Positions 33,458 to 48,200 are shown, counted from the first letter of the stretch. The stretch: 64,000 bases of DNA from Hemicentrotus pulcherrimus (GCA_003118195.1 BEXV01001398.1:35607-99606); one strand, 5' to 3'. The notes: generated from the letters alone by a model not told the origin. Translations and numbers: made by a program.

Positions 33458-35468
33458 GACATCTCTGCCATCGGTTACATTTTGTTGAATTCAGATGCTT
33501 ATGATTCAGGAATATTTGCTGATCTATATTGCTTCACGATGTGACATTTACAATCAGTACCGATGAATAAACAAATTAAGTTAATACATGCTAGTTAATT
33601 TTGTTAATGTTCTTCATCATTTATAAGATCTAATCCAAAAATATAAGGTGTAATTATACATTGATATATGCGTTCAGACCTGAAGTTGATATTTGATATT
33701 CTTGTGTCCTATTTTTGATTGATCCATTCTCATAAAAAGAACTAACTCAGCAAGGATAAATCACTGCAATTTACTTTGTTTGTTCATCTTCATTTTTTCA
33801 GAAACTGCATGAATATCAACCATTTCAATTTTTCTTGATGAAATAACCTTTTTATCCCAATTAAGTTAATCTGTGTTGACACAACTTAAATCATTATTTA
33901 AGGAATGTGATTTATACAGGCTGTATGGATTATATGTTTATAAATAATTCTATGATATGAAGATTTTTCTGTATTGAACTTCATGATGCTATTACATGTA
34001 TTGGATTAAAAGAAATGTATGTTTTCCATTTAAATGCATACCTTATTCATTGGACATATTTTATACAGGTTTGCAGAGGTACTAATAAAGTTTCAATATA
34101 TCTTTGTTTATGATAATGCTTGCATTTAATAAATTTACAGCCACATGAAAGCACTACAGAAAATTATTATTTTGGGTCACACAGTTTGTTGTGATATATT
34201 TGTGCATTTATGGAAAAATCTGAAATAAGATACAAAGCTCGGAACTCAGTAATCAAGGTATGTGTGTACATAAGTATCAGTTATCAAATATTCAGTATTC
34301 TTTAATTGAATCTTTTCTCTGTTGCAGGTAAATATATGAACAAACTTATTTTGTGAATCTGTCAAATATGTTTTTAATGTGTGTCAATGTTATGTTAAAT
34401 GCCACAATATTTTTTTTGGCAAGCAGTTTATTGTGGAAAGTTAGACAGAACAAGCTTAATTTTGATACTTTGCCGTATTTCCTAAACAAAATTGTGGTAA
34501 AATGATAGTTTACATATAAATGGTTTTCCAAGTCTGGATCCTTGGGAAGGATCTCCGCATTTTTAGAAAAAGAAAAAACACATTTCCTTAAACGCGCTTT
34601 TAGAAGAAATAAACATTGACTGTTGGAAATGTACATAAAAGCATATACATGTATCTTTATTGTTTTAGATACAATCACTCTGCAATTTGTTAAGGAAGGA
34701 ACAAGAGATTGGTAATATTTTGTTTGTTTTTGATGTGAGATCACTGTTTTCATCAACATCATCTGTACACAAGAGAAGGGCGTTACTGTTTGGACCCAGA
34801 AGGGTGTTGACTCATATAATCTTACTCAAATTTAACACCCTTTTGGCTCCCAAGAGACGATGTTATTTTTGCTAATGCACTTCCACCAAGTACATGCCTA
34901 TTACTAGGGTACATGTATCTTGTATGCTTATATCATAATCTGAAACATGCGTACACATAATTCATTTCCCTAATGTGTTGATTGCAATGTGTCCATCAAA
35001 TAGAGCTCAAATGTCAAATTCCTCAATTTCCCTAGAACCCTTGTGAGTAGTCCACAAGAGTGAATATACCGGTAGTGCATCTTGTAAAAGGCATGTCATT
35101 GCCACGATCCAGCAATATGTTACATTTTTCTGACTTAAAGGCAATATAGATAAATGGTGATCGTGTTTTTTTCCCTACTCCTTCTGCTCTCTTTTCTTTT
35201 CTTTTCTTTGTTTCTTTCTTCTCATTTTCGTCTCTTATATTTTCAAATTTCCTCCCCCTTCCCCCAAATTTTTCTTTTGCTGATTTTGCCATGTTGTCTC
35301 ATTGAGAGAAGAACAATACTGTCATTAATCCCTTCCAGTATTACGTATCTTTACTTGTGTGGTTCTGTTAAGCAAGGGTGACTGGTACAACTATTTCCGA
35401 CTATTGAAATTTATTTGTAGACATAACATGCAATCTATTACATAGATATTACATTGCAAATAAATGCA

Positions 35469-35635
35469 TTGTGAAACCTGCCTGTAAATGCCACATAGAG
35501 AAAGAGATAAATGACAATTGTAGACAGGTGGCATTTCAAAGTGTCTTTTAGACTGAAAACTGAGACAGTTTAATTAATTGACTGTTATAACAGGTGGCCT
35601 TTGTAGAGAGGTGGTCATTACTACAGGTTTGACTG
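35469..35635. mobile_element. MITE, same family (copy 3, degraded left end)
   Basis: Left end TGTGAAACCTGCCTGTAAAT, right end ACAGGTTTGACTG, interior TTGTAGAGAGGTGGTCATTA. Confidence 0.65.
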
Positions 35636-37149
35636 CAAGAATAAATCCCTCGTAGCAAACCTTGAAATGAAGTCCATCTACATGGTAGCAGATCTTATCA
35701 AAGACTTGATATGCCCTTTTGTTTTGTTTTTTTCTATTTTCTTTTTAGTCGATCAAGTCAATAGTATGATCTTACATGCTTTACAAGAAAAAAATATACA
35801 TTTCATTTTGACTCTATACATGTATCTATTTTTGTCTAAGTAAGGAGGATCACTGTGCGGGGTTGGTATCTTATCAAGCTTATCTTTGTCACAATGCTGT
35901 ACGCAAAATATTTTTTGTTTTCGCAAAGAGGAGGCTACGCAATGAAAAAGAAAACATCTTATAGTCCTTTACAGCAGAAGGTCTAGATTTTATTTCACTT
36001 TGATATGTAGCGATATATATGTTGCTTTAAGATGGGGAAAACCCCTTATAGAGAAGCTCTCTGTGATAATTGCCTAAGGTATAGCTTGCATACTCATCTG
36101 AATGAGTAAATCTGTTTATGTATACATGTACCAACAGTAGATACATGCAAGGTGTTTTGCAATTTTGTATCCTAAATAAACAAAAAATGGTGTACTACAA
36201 TGAGTGTAATGAAGCAACATGACATGTCAGAAGTTATGTGTACAGTATGTAAAATACAAGTATATGTTCAAATTTCATTATTAAAATGAAGAAATATGTA
36301 AATGGAATATTGGAGTATGGTGTCATTTGTGTGTGTCTGAAAACTATTTACCGGTATATAAAAAACGAATTTACATGTTTGATTAATTTATTGTATTATG
36401 AAAATATACCACACTTTTGTTTTGGGTTTTGTCTTGTATTGTATTGTATTGTTTTGTTGTTGTTTTGTTTACCACTACCCAAGTAATTGGGCATTTAGAT
36501 TGTTGATAAAATATCTGTGTCCAAAGACTCTCACATTGAAAGTTCATATAGTTACAATTGTTTTAATAATACTTTTAACAAAATTTATGATTCAAATTGA
36601 AAAAGAACAAGACTTTAAAATAAGGACTGGACATGAAAGATTCCAAGTATTGCACTTCAAAATTGATCATAAACATAGAGAGGAATGAAAAGATAGGGAA
36701 AAAGCAAAAGAGGAGGGTGTATAGGAGGAAAATTAAAAGTAATACAAAGTTTTGGGAAATTTTGAAAATTTGTTGGATAATGATTCTTTACAATTTCGAT
36801 ATATTTGGATGCCCATGAGGATGTATAATAAGCACTAAAAAAATTAGCCCCTAAAACACTTCTGCCTTCGAGAAAAAATGAAAATAAAAAGAAAAATCAG
36901 ACCCAGATAAAATCATCATCTCTTTTTTATATCTATTTTCTTCATATTCATTTTTAGAACAAATTGCTCAGCTTTGTAGTTTGTGGTCTTGAATTATTTT
37001 CTCATAGCTTACTTAAGCAACTATTAAAATAAAATTAAATAGAATATCCCGCTCGATCCCCCGCCCCTTCTAAAAAGAAAACGGTAGTCTACAGCAAAAC
37101 ATTGAAATCTCATTTCCTTTATGCCAATAAAGAAACGCTTCAGCTAACA

Positions 37150-37292
37150 AACGCCATATGTGATTGGTTAGGAACTTGCCTTATTTGTTAAATTGACCAA
37201 TAGCCTTGCCGTTTCGTGTTTGTTCACCAACTAACTTGATCATACGCAAAACACCGAGTCCAGGGACGCTTGGCGCCAGATACATCGCACCG
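37150..37292 (+). promoter_or_regulatory. PDS5: Probable PDS5 promoter and non-coding first exon
   Basis: It holds inverted and direct CCAAT boxes (GATTGGTT near 37161, CCAATAGCC near 37198), an E2F-like TTGGCGCC at about 37270, and a consensus donor CACCG|GTAAGTGA at 37293. An E2F site suits a cell-cycle gene. No TATA box. The transcript start is not determined. Confidence 0.5.
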
Positions 37293-39002
37293 GTAAGTGA
37301 AATAAACCCTAAAATTCGAGCTTTTTTCTTGTTGCCATGAAGAAAATATAGTGCTCTCGTATTCAGGAGTTTATTTTTTCATTTGATTTTGCATTTTGTA
37401 TGTCTGTGATTGTGGGATATTAGCTTTTAATTTACTTCATATGGGGACGACAAGATCCCGATCAAATTGCAGGGAATTGTCAATTTGTAGTCCCAGTCAC
37501 TGCGATATGCGGGTGTCTCTTTGGTAGAAAGTCAAATCATGTTTAATTATTTTTAATGTTAACTTCTGTGGTTGTTTCGTGATATGTGAATTGAGAGATA
37601 TATTTGATGTTTTATAATGAAAAGTAGCATGATTCCATGAGTTATTGCTTTCTATTTTTTTGTTTTTGTTTTGATTGAGTCATTTGAAATATTGACCTAA
37701 AATTGTTGAGTGTTCAGAGAGTGAGACTGAGAGATGGAAAACTGCCCTGTTGTTTTGGCTTTGACTTTTGAGTTATGTTAAGCTTTTTGTTGCTTTTTAG
37801 ATGCCTATTTTGCACATTATTTTGATTTCCATCATCAACAAATGAAAATGAATATAAAGTTGAGATGCATCCAAAAGTGCAAAACTAGCTTGTTTCAAAA
37901 TTAAATATCTCTTGAAAAAAAAACTTGATTTTATTCAGCAGGCCAGGTTCAGCGAATGCAAACACTTTTTACATGTTTTATCTAATCCATTAAAATTCAA
38001 TGATTATGAGTAAGGTTAACTAAAAAAGGCTCTGGTTCAAATTAGAAAGAGCAATCAGGGTCTATTATTTATTATTTGTCACTTTCTGGAGTTTCTGCAA
38101 GTTGCAGTTCTACGGAAATCAGTCATAGCCAGGGTCTATGTCATAGACCTCTACTTATACTTTTATAGACCCCCAGAGTCTAGTGTTAATTTAAAAAAAA
38201 AAGGAATTTAATTGGTTTTTGCTTGAAATGAATTAAAATGTCTGTACTAGGGCCTCTGATCACCAAATTGTCTGGATCTGGATGATTTAGTAGTCAGCAA
38301 AATGTCCTTGTGGACAATATGATTGACTGCATGTACAAGGTTCAGCAAAGAGACCTTAATTATTGGGATTCACATTGTTTTTTAAAGCTTGAAAGAGTTG
38401 TACTCGGAGATTGGAGCTCGTTCTAATTTTGTATTGTACAAAAAAAATAATCTTGGAATACCATTGATTGATCTAGGACAAATCTGCACAAATTTCTGCA
38501 TGTTCCTAACTCTGTCATGTACTTACGCAACAGTATGTCCATAAGGAACAAAGCCATTGCAAACAGGGAGAAGTCATTAAGCAGGACTNATAATACCAAA
38601 CAACAACAACAACATGAAATGTTGCAGTTACAAAGAGTTTTAGAAAGGATTTACGTGTGGTCACCTTTGAATTTTTAGACATTTTTAAGTAGGATCCAAA
38701 ATCATAACCTGAAAGTAGTTTATTACTATATTTCTTGTCTTAAAATCACTTTAGATTTCAGAGCTTTCCTGCCATTTATAGCTGAAATACATAATGCATA
38801 CCAAAATTCCTGAATTTCATTTACTTACTTTTGTTATATCATACAATGATGTTTAAATTTGTGATCAATTTTTCTGAGGGCACTGTCTGATTTGCTTTAG
38901 CCTAAAATACATGTATTCTTATTTTTGTTACCTCTTTTTCTCACTCCCTCACTTTATTTCTCCTTCTCATGCACTCTCTCTCTCATCTACTTTTGCATTT
39001 AG
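37293..39002 (+). other. PDS5 first intron
   Basis: AT-rich, one undetermined base at 38589 and a CAA run just after it. I see no gene or clear transposon. Confidence 0.6.
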
Positions 39003-39121
39003 GATGGTCACATAATGTTCTAGTGCATACTACCTGGAGATAAATCAAGAAGTGACTTGTGTTCATCTAAAGGTGCCACTAGCTATCTGTTTGTTAGACA
39101 AGCCCATCCAAGTCATACAGG

Positions 39122-39226
39122 ATGACTAGGTCAAAGGTCAGCAGGGTCATTCCTGTGACCTATCCTCCTGGAGCCAAGGAGTTGACCCCTGACCTTTCCA
39201 AGGATGAAATGGTTAGACGTCTCAAA
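39122..39226 (+). CDS. PDS5: PDS5 coding exon 1 (residues 1-35)
   Basis: The exon begins at 39003; ATG at 39122 follows a small upstream ATG GTC ACA TAA. It encodes [20 protein letters not shown] then RRLK, matching human ITYPPGVKEI..EEMVRRLK. Confidence 0.93.
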
Positions 39227-42200
39227 GTGAGTAGACATTGCTAATGTTTCAAATGTGCGTTTTGACATGTTAATTGAACAGTTTAGCTGTCTTGTTAAAT
39301 TACTTTATGCATGACAACTTATTGGAGAATATTTTTCATTGGTAATCCAAAAAAGTATGTGCAAGCTCAGGCTGATTGGATGATGTAATTATATGTATTT
39401 GTTGTGGCTGTGCATACAAATGTTCCTGCTGCCTACGACTGTCAGTGAAATTGTAGAAAAATGTTTAGTGCAATCCACCCTCCCAACTCTCATTGACTGT
39501 AAAATAGACAGAGGTCTTCAGAGACACAAAAGGTGGACTAAAAATGCTTGACATAGCGGAAAACAGTGGCCAAATCTTGTTAGCTGTGAAATATGATTTA
39601 AAATGAATCTCAAAGCAGTCTGCATGATTCAGCAGTATACCATCTTTTCTTGAATGTCTAGATGTTGGCCAGGGTGTTCCAAGACATGGAACAGGAAGAA
39701 GACACCACCGCGTACGAGCCCCTTGCCCTCCACCTCCTGGAACCCTTCCTCTTCAAGCATTCCAGCAAGGATGTCCGGCTTCTTGTGGGTTGCTGTCTGG
39801 CTGATGTCTTCAGGATATTAGCTCCTGAGGCACCGTATAGGACTGGCGAGCAGCTCAAGGTATTGACATTTCAGATTTCAGCCTATTTGCCAGACAGAGG
39901 GGCCTTAATGCCTGAAATAAGTAATGTGATTGCTATATGTTGAACTGCATCAACAAAAACCATGATCAAATAGTCACATCTCAACATGCAAATGAATTGC
40001 TATGGAGTGTAGAAAATATACAATCTCTCTGCAACAAAAGCCTCTTTGCTTTCAAGCTTAGCTAATGTGGCAATCGTTCTCCATGATTACTTCATGTGAG
40101 TCTTACAATGTAACGTCTATTATCATGATTATGTTGTTATTAGTTTGTAACTTTGGTTTAAAAAAACATGCAGAGAAATGAAATAAGCCAAATCAAAATA
40201 ATTCCAGGCATGAAAATATGAAGCATCTTGATTTCAGTGGTAATCTAGAGCTAGGGCGATGGAGTATTGTGGTTCTTGTATACAATTTCACTCACATATT
40301 CTCTTTTCTTTTTATCCGGAGCTTCAATGAACCATGCATATTTGACAGTTTAATGGTTATAGCCGGCCAATCTTGCAATGCGACGCTAAAGGGGTTCAAT
40401 GATTTCTTTGTACATGAATTTGATTTATAGGAAATTCTTGCATGAAATATTTTTGACTGGTACATGACTTTGTAGTAGAGTAAAGCTTGATTTCTATGCA
40501 CAAAACCTCTTGTGTTGCCCCATCCTTTTGACCACATGGAATCTTCATTTCTAAGTATGTATTTTCATTTTTTATCTCCTCATCCAGTTGATATTCCAAT
40601 TCCTGAACAAGCAGCTGTGGGGTTTAGAGAACGTAGACGGTCCCTCGTGGAAGAGGTATTTCTACCTGTTGGAGAACCTGGCCATGGTGAAGTCCTTCAA
40701 CATCTGCATGGAGCTGGAAGACTCTGCAGAGATCTTTGTGGAGCTCTTCACCATCTTCTTCAGCATCATCAAGTAGGTTAACCCATGATAATAGGACAGT
40801 TGCTCTGGCAACAATTATTTCAGGTGGTATGTTTTTAAAGTTATAGCATTTTAGGTTAAAGTTATGGATAGGTGGTCCTTATTAATGGCGGGCCATATAA
40901 GATCTATTCCATATAAGATCCATTCCATATAAGATCCATTCCATATAAGATCCATTGCATATAAGATCCATTCCATATAATATCCATTCCATATAAGATC
41001 CATTCCGTATAAGATCCATTCCATTTAAGATCCATTCCATATAAGATCCATTCTATAAAAGATCCATTCCATATAAGATCCATTTCATTTCGTATAAGAT
41101 CCATTCCATATAAGATCCATTTCATATAAGATCCATTCCATCTTTTTGCTTTGCTGTGATTACTATTCATTATCTTCAATGTATCTCTTACAGTGAGAAA
41201 CACACTCCCAAGGTGCGCACCTTCATGCTTGATGTGATTTGTCCATTGATCAGTGAGAACGACGTGGTTCCTCAAGAACTCCTGGAGGTGATCCTATCCA
41301 ATCTCCTGGACTCCAAGCTGCTGCAGAATCCTCAAGCTCATGAATTGGCCAAGGATCTGGTCAAGAGAACCTCCACCAGCATCGAACCTTCCATCCAAGC
41401 AGTAAGCTCTCTATGTGTTTGAGATACGGAATGATTTACTGATGTTGTGTATCCCTGAACATTGTTGTAGTTGAGTCCTCAGAAAAAAAATTTGGGGAAA
41501 AAAAGTTTACATTATGACTCATGTAGGGGGGGGGGGTGATAACAAAACCACCATGACAGCGAGAACGTAGTGTCCACACGGATCTTGCTCCCTTTTTCTC
41601 CTAGCACATGAGGGTTGAAGTTACCAAAATTTTACTAAAAGAGCTAAAGGAAAGGGTTTATTATTTTTTTTGGGGGGGGGGGGTTACAAATTGTGAAAAG
41701 TTTATCAAAGGATACACTGAATTCTTTGTCATAGATTTGTCTAAGACTTGTGTTTTTTTTTTCTTTTCGCTTTCACACTGACAATATACTTGTGCCTATA
41801 ACCCATTCAGGAATTACATGCTTTATATTGCTTTATAATCACTGTTTTATAAAATTATTATTGTGGCATTATAGCGTAGTTCAGCTTGTTATGCAAGCTA
41901 GCGTAAGATTTAGCATTGTTTTGTGACTGTTCTACTTTATTGCCTGCCAAATTCATGAATTGATTGACCAATCACAATGGCATAACTTATTCTCTTTCTT
42001 TTGTGATTTCTTTCTCAGTTCTTCAATAATGTGATGATCCTTGGTAGGAGTTCAACCAGTGACCTCGCCAGTCACTCCTATGAGCTTGTCTACCAGCTCC
42101 ACACCATATCCAGTAACCTCCTCCTAGCAGTCCTTCCACAGCTAGAATTCAAACTCAAGGTATTTTTTTCTGCATTTGTCAACATAATGAAAAAGTAATA

Positions 42201-45200
42201 CCGTAAATCTCCGTGTATAAGACGCACCCTGACTTTTGAGATTAAAAAAAAAAAAAAAAATATCGACGGCAGGATCGAACCCGGGCCGACACACACATAG
42301 ATTGCCACCCGTAGCCAGCGCCTTAGACCGCGCGGCTATCACGCACCAATGCCTTATCAGGGAGTTTTTAGTAGTGTATGCATTGAAATGGATTCAAATG
42401 GCGACTTCGCGTGCTGGATACGGCCCCTTCTTTTACTTTTGCAATGTATTGGCACAAATTACTGCATTTAGATCTAAATCTGTACCATATTGCCAAAAAG
42501 TAAAAGAAGGGACATGAAAGATTGTTTCTTACGAAGCTAGCTGCTGCGCAGGTTGCCCCCGTGTATTGAGCTGCATGATACAGGTGAGTGAGCTGAAGAC
42601 ACGGGAGAGCTTCGGCCGGCAAAGTGCTTTGCGAAGGGCATAATTTATCGAGACTGAAAAAAAAATCAAAATCAAAATCTCTTCCCTTCAAATTAGGAAC
42701 GTAGTTTTACTTCATATAGTAGATTCTATTCTTTGTTTTCATTATGAAATTCATGTTGAGACACAGAGATTTTTGAAAACCAATAAAAAGTTGCATTTTG
42801 AGGACTCAAAATATTCTGTACCTGTGTATACGACGCACCCCGACTTTTGAATTTTCCAGACGGTAAAAAAAGTGTGTCTTATAAACAGAGATTTACGGTA
42901 TATAAACTAGGTACAGTGAAACCTCTCTATATAGACCACCCAAGAGAGACAAGAAAAGTGGTCTTAATAGGCAGATGGTCTTCATGTACAGGTGCCTATA
43001 GTACATGTTTCAATTAGAAACTATTTTCAAGGGAAACAAAGAATGTGGTCTTTGTAGACAGGTGGTCACTAAAACAGATTTGACTGTACATATATATTAT
43101 CAACAAAAGTCAAAATACATATATAATCATATCAATATTTATATCAAATAGATAATTATACCTTTCAAAAAACAAATAGTTCACAAATAATTAAAAAATT
43201 AAAAAAACTGTAGAAGACCACCATATCGTCGCTGTTTTCACGAAGTGACGGTAATGAAAAAAAATTGCATTCACTTTGCGTTACGATTTTCCTCACTACC
43301 GTCACTTCGTGAAAACAAGGACGATATGATGGCAGGTATTTTATGGTTGAACTATGGTATCTGAACCAGCCAAGCATCTCAGTCATTACTATTTTGTTTA
43401 GGATATTTAAAGCTAAAATGACCCTTTGGAATTCTTCATTTTGGGATCCTTCCTCAATATTTCCTGCATATATTGAGCAATCTGGAAATAATTATTTTTA
43501 GTCTATACCTTAACAAATATCTATGGCATGTTCAGAGTGGTCTAATTTGCTCTTTTTATTGTGTGTCACTTTATATGTTTGATATTTGTGAAAATGGGAC
43601 AAGATATATGCAAAATCTTGTTGTAAACTTTGTTAGTAGGCTACATGTACATTTAGATGGTTTGAATTGCATATAAGGCAATAAATGATTATATCATTAG
43701 TGCAAGTAAATTTCAGGGGGGAAATATAACCTTTGATACAAGTAATGCCCAGACTTAAATATAAGACATTTTCTATCTTTCTTCAAAATGTGTTTGTCTG
43801 TATCTAATCTATATCTGTTAATTGCCTACTTACAGAGCAATGATGAGCGAGAGAGAATGGCAGTGACCAAGCTACTAGGACGGATGTTTTCAGACAGAGA
43901 TTCAGATCTGGCAACTCAAAATAAACCACTGTGGAGCTGCTTCTTAGGAAGGTATAACTCACTTATTTTCCATCTTTCCATCTTCCTCTCCCCCAATTCT
44001 GATATCGAGGTCCCTTTCCGTCTTTCAGTCTCCATCTTCTCGATTTTATAGATTGTGAATTTTTCTCACCTTTCCCTTTTCTATCTTTTTCTGTACCTTT
44101 TCCTTACTCTTTTTGCTCTTTCTTTTCAATCTCTTTCTTTTTTTTTTCTTCCTCCCCATATATCTCTCCTTCCTTTTTTCCTCACCATTCCTTCCTTTTA
44201 TTGTATCTCATAATTTCTGTATTTTGCAGTTTATACTTCTCCACTTGATATTATCTTTTCTATCAGATGTTTTGTTTGACTAATATGACTTATATTCTGG
44301 ATGAGTGTAGTGATTCACCACATGACCTTAAAGGTAAAGACCGGTTTTGTAAACGTCCCCCTCTCAAAAAATGAAATTGAAGCTCTTATTACCAATAATG
44401 TGAAAGAATATATTTTGACTAATACGTGATCATACAAATTTTGCCGAGAAACCGCCTACTGATTAATATATTTGGTAAATTATCATATCTATTTGGACCT
44501 GATAAATATAACGCACATGTCGCGCACGTGTCGTGTAGTCTCATATACATCTCTCTGTGTACAGTGCTTGTAACTTTACCAAGACTGGGCCAAATTTCTT
44601 ATCATTTTGATGATTCCAGAACCTTGCAGTACACACCAATACTTGTATGCTAGATGATCAACCTTTTCTGATCGATTCTACATTGTTTCTTTCACAGTGC
44701 AATCGCATGACCATAACTGGTCTTTATCTTTAACATCATTTTAAGAAAATTTAATATTAAAAGATAGAGAGAGAAAGAGAGGGGGTGGAAAGGTGGGATC
44801 ATGCTATATCTTTTAATAGAATGATTGATATTATTTGGGGGCCACTGTGAATCAGAGTCTCAAGCTATGCTCAGTATGATTCACTGTGATTCTCTCTTTT
44901 GCACTGCCAGGTTCAGCGACATCAGTATACCCATCCGAATGGAGTGTGTAAAGTTTGTACCCCAGTTTGTCATCCATCACCCCTACCTTGTCACAGATCT
45001 CTCAGGTACGATTAACTTTTCATCATGCCTAGGCCCAACCAAAACTTTTCCATTTCGATGTCAGTTTATTTCTTAATTTTTTTAATGCACGTACTTCCCA
45101 TGCTTTTCTATCCTACGATGCATTCTAGGTTACTTCGAAACCATCTCTATGCCGGTTCGATGTGGAGAAACAAAGTGGAAACACAGCAGGAAATTCAGGA

Positions 45201-48200
45201 TTTTAAACATCCAAAATTTCTCTAGCCTTTGCGTTGTTGATCCGTTTCCCCTAAATTGCATGGGAAATGCAGCTTAGCTATATTGATGTCACTTTAGATC
45301 CAATTCAAATTCAAATTGCATTCCCAGGCGATATCAGCTTTTTTCTCTGATTTTCACATCAAAATGGAAATGCATGGGCTCTACGCATTAGTGTGACCTT
45401 GGCGTTACTTGGTAATGTTGCAATGCAAGCGTTATTGGCAAGTGCAATTAAGTACCATAAAGGGCATTGTATTTTAATTATGATACACTAACAATATTAT
45501 TCAGTATATCAGATCATACATGTATCTATTACAAACGTTGGTACTGCTAGCTCTAAACAAACCATCAAAAGTTTTTATATTATATACTTCAAGTCGATCC
45601 ACATATTAAAAGTGAGATGATGACATAGTTCAGGTTGTATTTTATACTCATACTGGTTGCTGTCTATTGGTGATACAAGGAACAATATCAGGATGTCACC
45701 ACCCACAAAATAGAATAGAGTTGAAATAAAATATTAGACAGAGATAACAGAATTGATGATAATAATTACTTTTGAGATTATCATTCAAGGAGTTAGTGGT
45801 TTCTTTAACAAAGAGATTCATGTCACATGTCCCTTTCATATATACATCCAGATCGTCTACGGGAGAGGGCCCATGACACAGATGAGGGGGTAAGGCAAGG
45901 AGTGGTGACAGCCATCGTAGCCACTGCCAAACGAGATATCAGCAACTTGAAGGAAGATCTTCTAACCTTGGTCAAAGAAAGAACACTGGACAAAAAGGTG
46001 AGACATGTGTTATCTGGGATGTAATTGCTTATTTGATATAGATGACGTGTATTGTAAACCCTTTTTTCTTTTCAGTAGCTGCGCCATCTTTAAAGAGGCC
46101 TTAAAAAATTGCATTCCCACTAGTGATTTAATGTCATTTAATTCATACGATGTATAATTGTATTTTGTATTCCTCAAATCTGTGCTATGGTACGATGGTA
46201 CTTGTAGGGGGGTACTTTCGGCTTTTAGCACCCCTAAATACCTGATATCGTTATTTGTTAAATGGTCTGGTGATAGCATGTGTATAGTAATCCAAGTTTG
46301 TGTAATCAGTCATCACAATAAAAGCGTATCCTTCAAGTTAATAAATCAGTAGCTATGCATATATGTTTTTGTAATGACTAAAATTATGATATTACAAAGT
46401 AACATTTGTTTTCTATAGAGAGCTATATCACAAATATCAAGCAACATCGGACTCGTGTTTGATAATGATCTTTTATTTTCTATGTACAGTGGCGTATTCG
46501 CAAGGAAGCTGTCCTAGGTCTGGGTCATATCTTCAAGAAATGGTACCATTCTACCGACACTTCCTATGCAGAAAAACAGCAGTTGCTATGGATTAGGGAC
46601 AAAGTGCTCCACATGTACTATCAGCCCAATATTGAAGACAGGTAAATATCCACATCTCTAACTCACTTTTAGAATCGCTCAACTAATTTTCCCAATAGAC
46701 AGGGAATTATGAAGCTTAGATGTATGCCTATGGAATAACAACATGCACTCATGAAATTAATATGAAATATTTTTCATTAAGTCAAAGTTCTCATAAGCTA
46801 GTATTCAGTAGTGGTAAGCTCCATCCTTATCAACAAAATTTAAAGATAGAATATAAATAGATAGATATAGAAATAAATGAGTAAAGTAAATGATTGTAAT
46901 AATAACTTGTTTCTTAAAAGTCAACATATTTTTTTCCTTTCTTTCCTATAGTTCTGTATAGCATTTCAAATTTATAATTTATGCAGTTGAAGTAGTTGCC
47001 CCTTTTTCCTCTTTAGACACAGTAATAGTTCAATATCTTCTCCCATGGTAATGATAATGGTATTTCCCTTATACCTATGTCTAATAATTTAGAATGTTTC
47101 AAAATCATGCCATCACATTATTGTCCATTTAAAGCCTATCTGCACTAGTTTGGCCAGGAGGGATTAAATCTCCCTGCAAGGTCACTGACAGGTGGTTATC
47201 TCATCAAATCAGCTCTCAATGAACATAGAAAAAGGGGACCCTGGGGGACCAACAGGTACCGCTAAGGCATTGTTTGCTATATAGAGGGCGCAGGTAGTGC
47301 AGTCCTGCTCTAACTGAATAAAGATCTCCATCTCTCAGTAAACTAGACATGTTAACTCTGATCTAACAAACCTGATTCGACCTTTCACCTCAAGGTTACT
47401 CGTGGAGAGGATATTCACTATGACCCTTGTACCTTATACCATGGAGGTCAAAGATAGAATGCTGCGCCTCTACAAACTCTTCGCTTCTGTGGATGAGAAT
47501 TCGTGCAAGTATGTATTAATTATTCTAATCATTTTCATTCATGTTATTATCTGTGTCCACTCATTGCTTTTGTTGATGTGTATCTTGCAAGATTTGCAAC
47601 TCTTTAACAAACTCTTCTTCAGGGTATTGTATTTGGTCTCCAGTATTGTCATTCTTAAAGGTATAGACCAGTTCTGGTCATGCGATTGCAATGTGAAAGA
47701 AACGTTATTGAATCGATCAGAAAAGGTTGATCATCTAGCATATAAGTATTGGTGTGTACTGCAAGGTTCTGGAATAATCAAAATGATAAGAAATTTGGCC
47801 CAGTCTTGGTAAAGTTACAATCACTGTACACAGAAAGATGTATATGGGACTATGTGATATCTATCCAGGCCGGATCGATATGATAATTTACCAAATATAT
47901 CAATTAGGACATGGTTTTCCGGCAAAATTTGTATCATCACGTATTAGTCAAAACATTGGTTTTGATTGGTAGTGAGAGCTTCCATTTCATTTTGAGAGAG
48001 GGGGCATTTCCAAAACTGGTCTTTTCCTCTAATGCTATTATCTCCATGAGTCCTTTGATTCTGTGACATGAAAGTTCTTGTCAGAACTATATCACAAAAG
48101 ATTTATACAACAGTTCTTTTAAGAACTAACACATCTCTTCAAGAAATATATTCCAGTCCTTGTAAGGACTATACACATAGTGTACCCATGTAAGTTTTCC

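Larger units (their letters stand above)
30154..37150 (+). other. DCUN1D 3' UTR and intergenic DNA
   Basis: No further conserved coding sequence on either strand. AATAAA signals occur near 30498, 30966, 31079 and 36174, so the 3' UTR length is uncertain. Contains the diverged tandem repeat at 30591 and two MITE copies; the remainder is AT-rich with only short unconvincing ORFs. Confidence 0.6.

Noticed and set aside
34346..34762. 138-codon minus-strand reading frame
   Set aside because: AT-rich 3' flank, no conserved motif, no exon-like GC rise or splice sites.
40892..41141. CRISPR-like array of short repeats
   Set aside because: Units are 16 bp and directly adjacent with no spacers, in a eukaryotic intron: a minisatellite.
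47402..47812. PDS5 exon 10 extended into a 136-codon frame
   Set aside because: The extension is intron plus MITE sequence; the GTATGT donor at 47509 and the next exon give continuous PDS5 homology.
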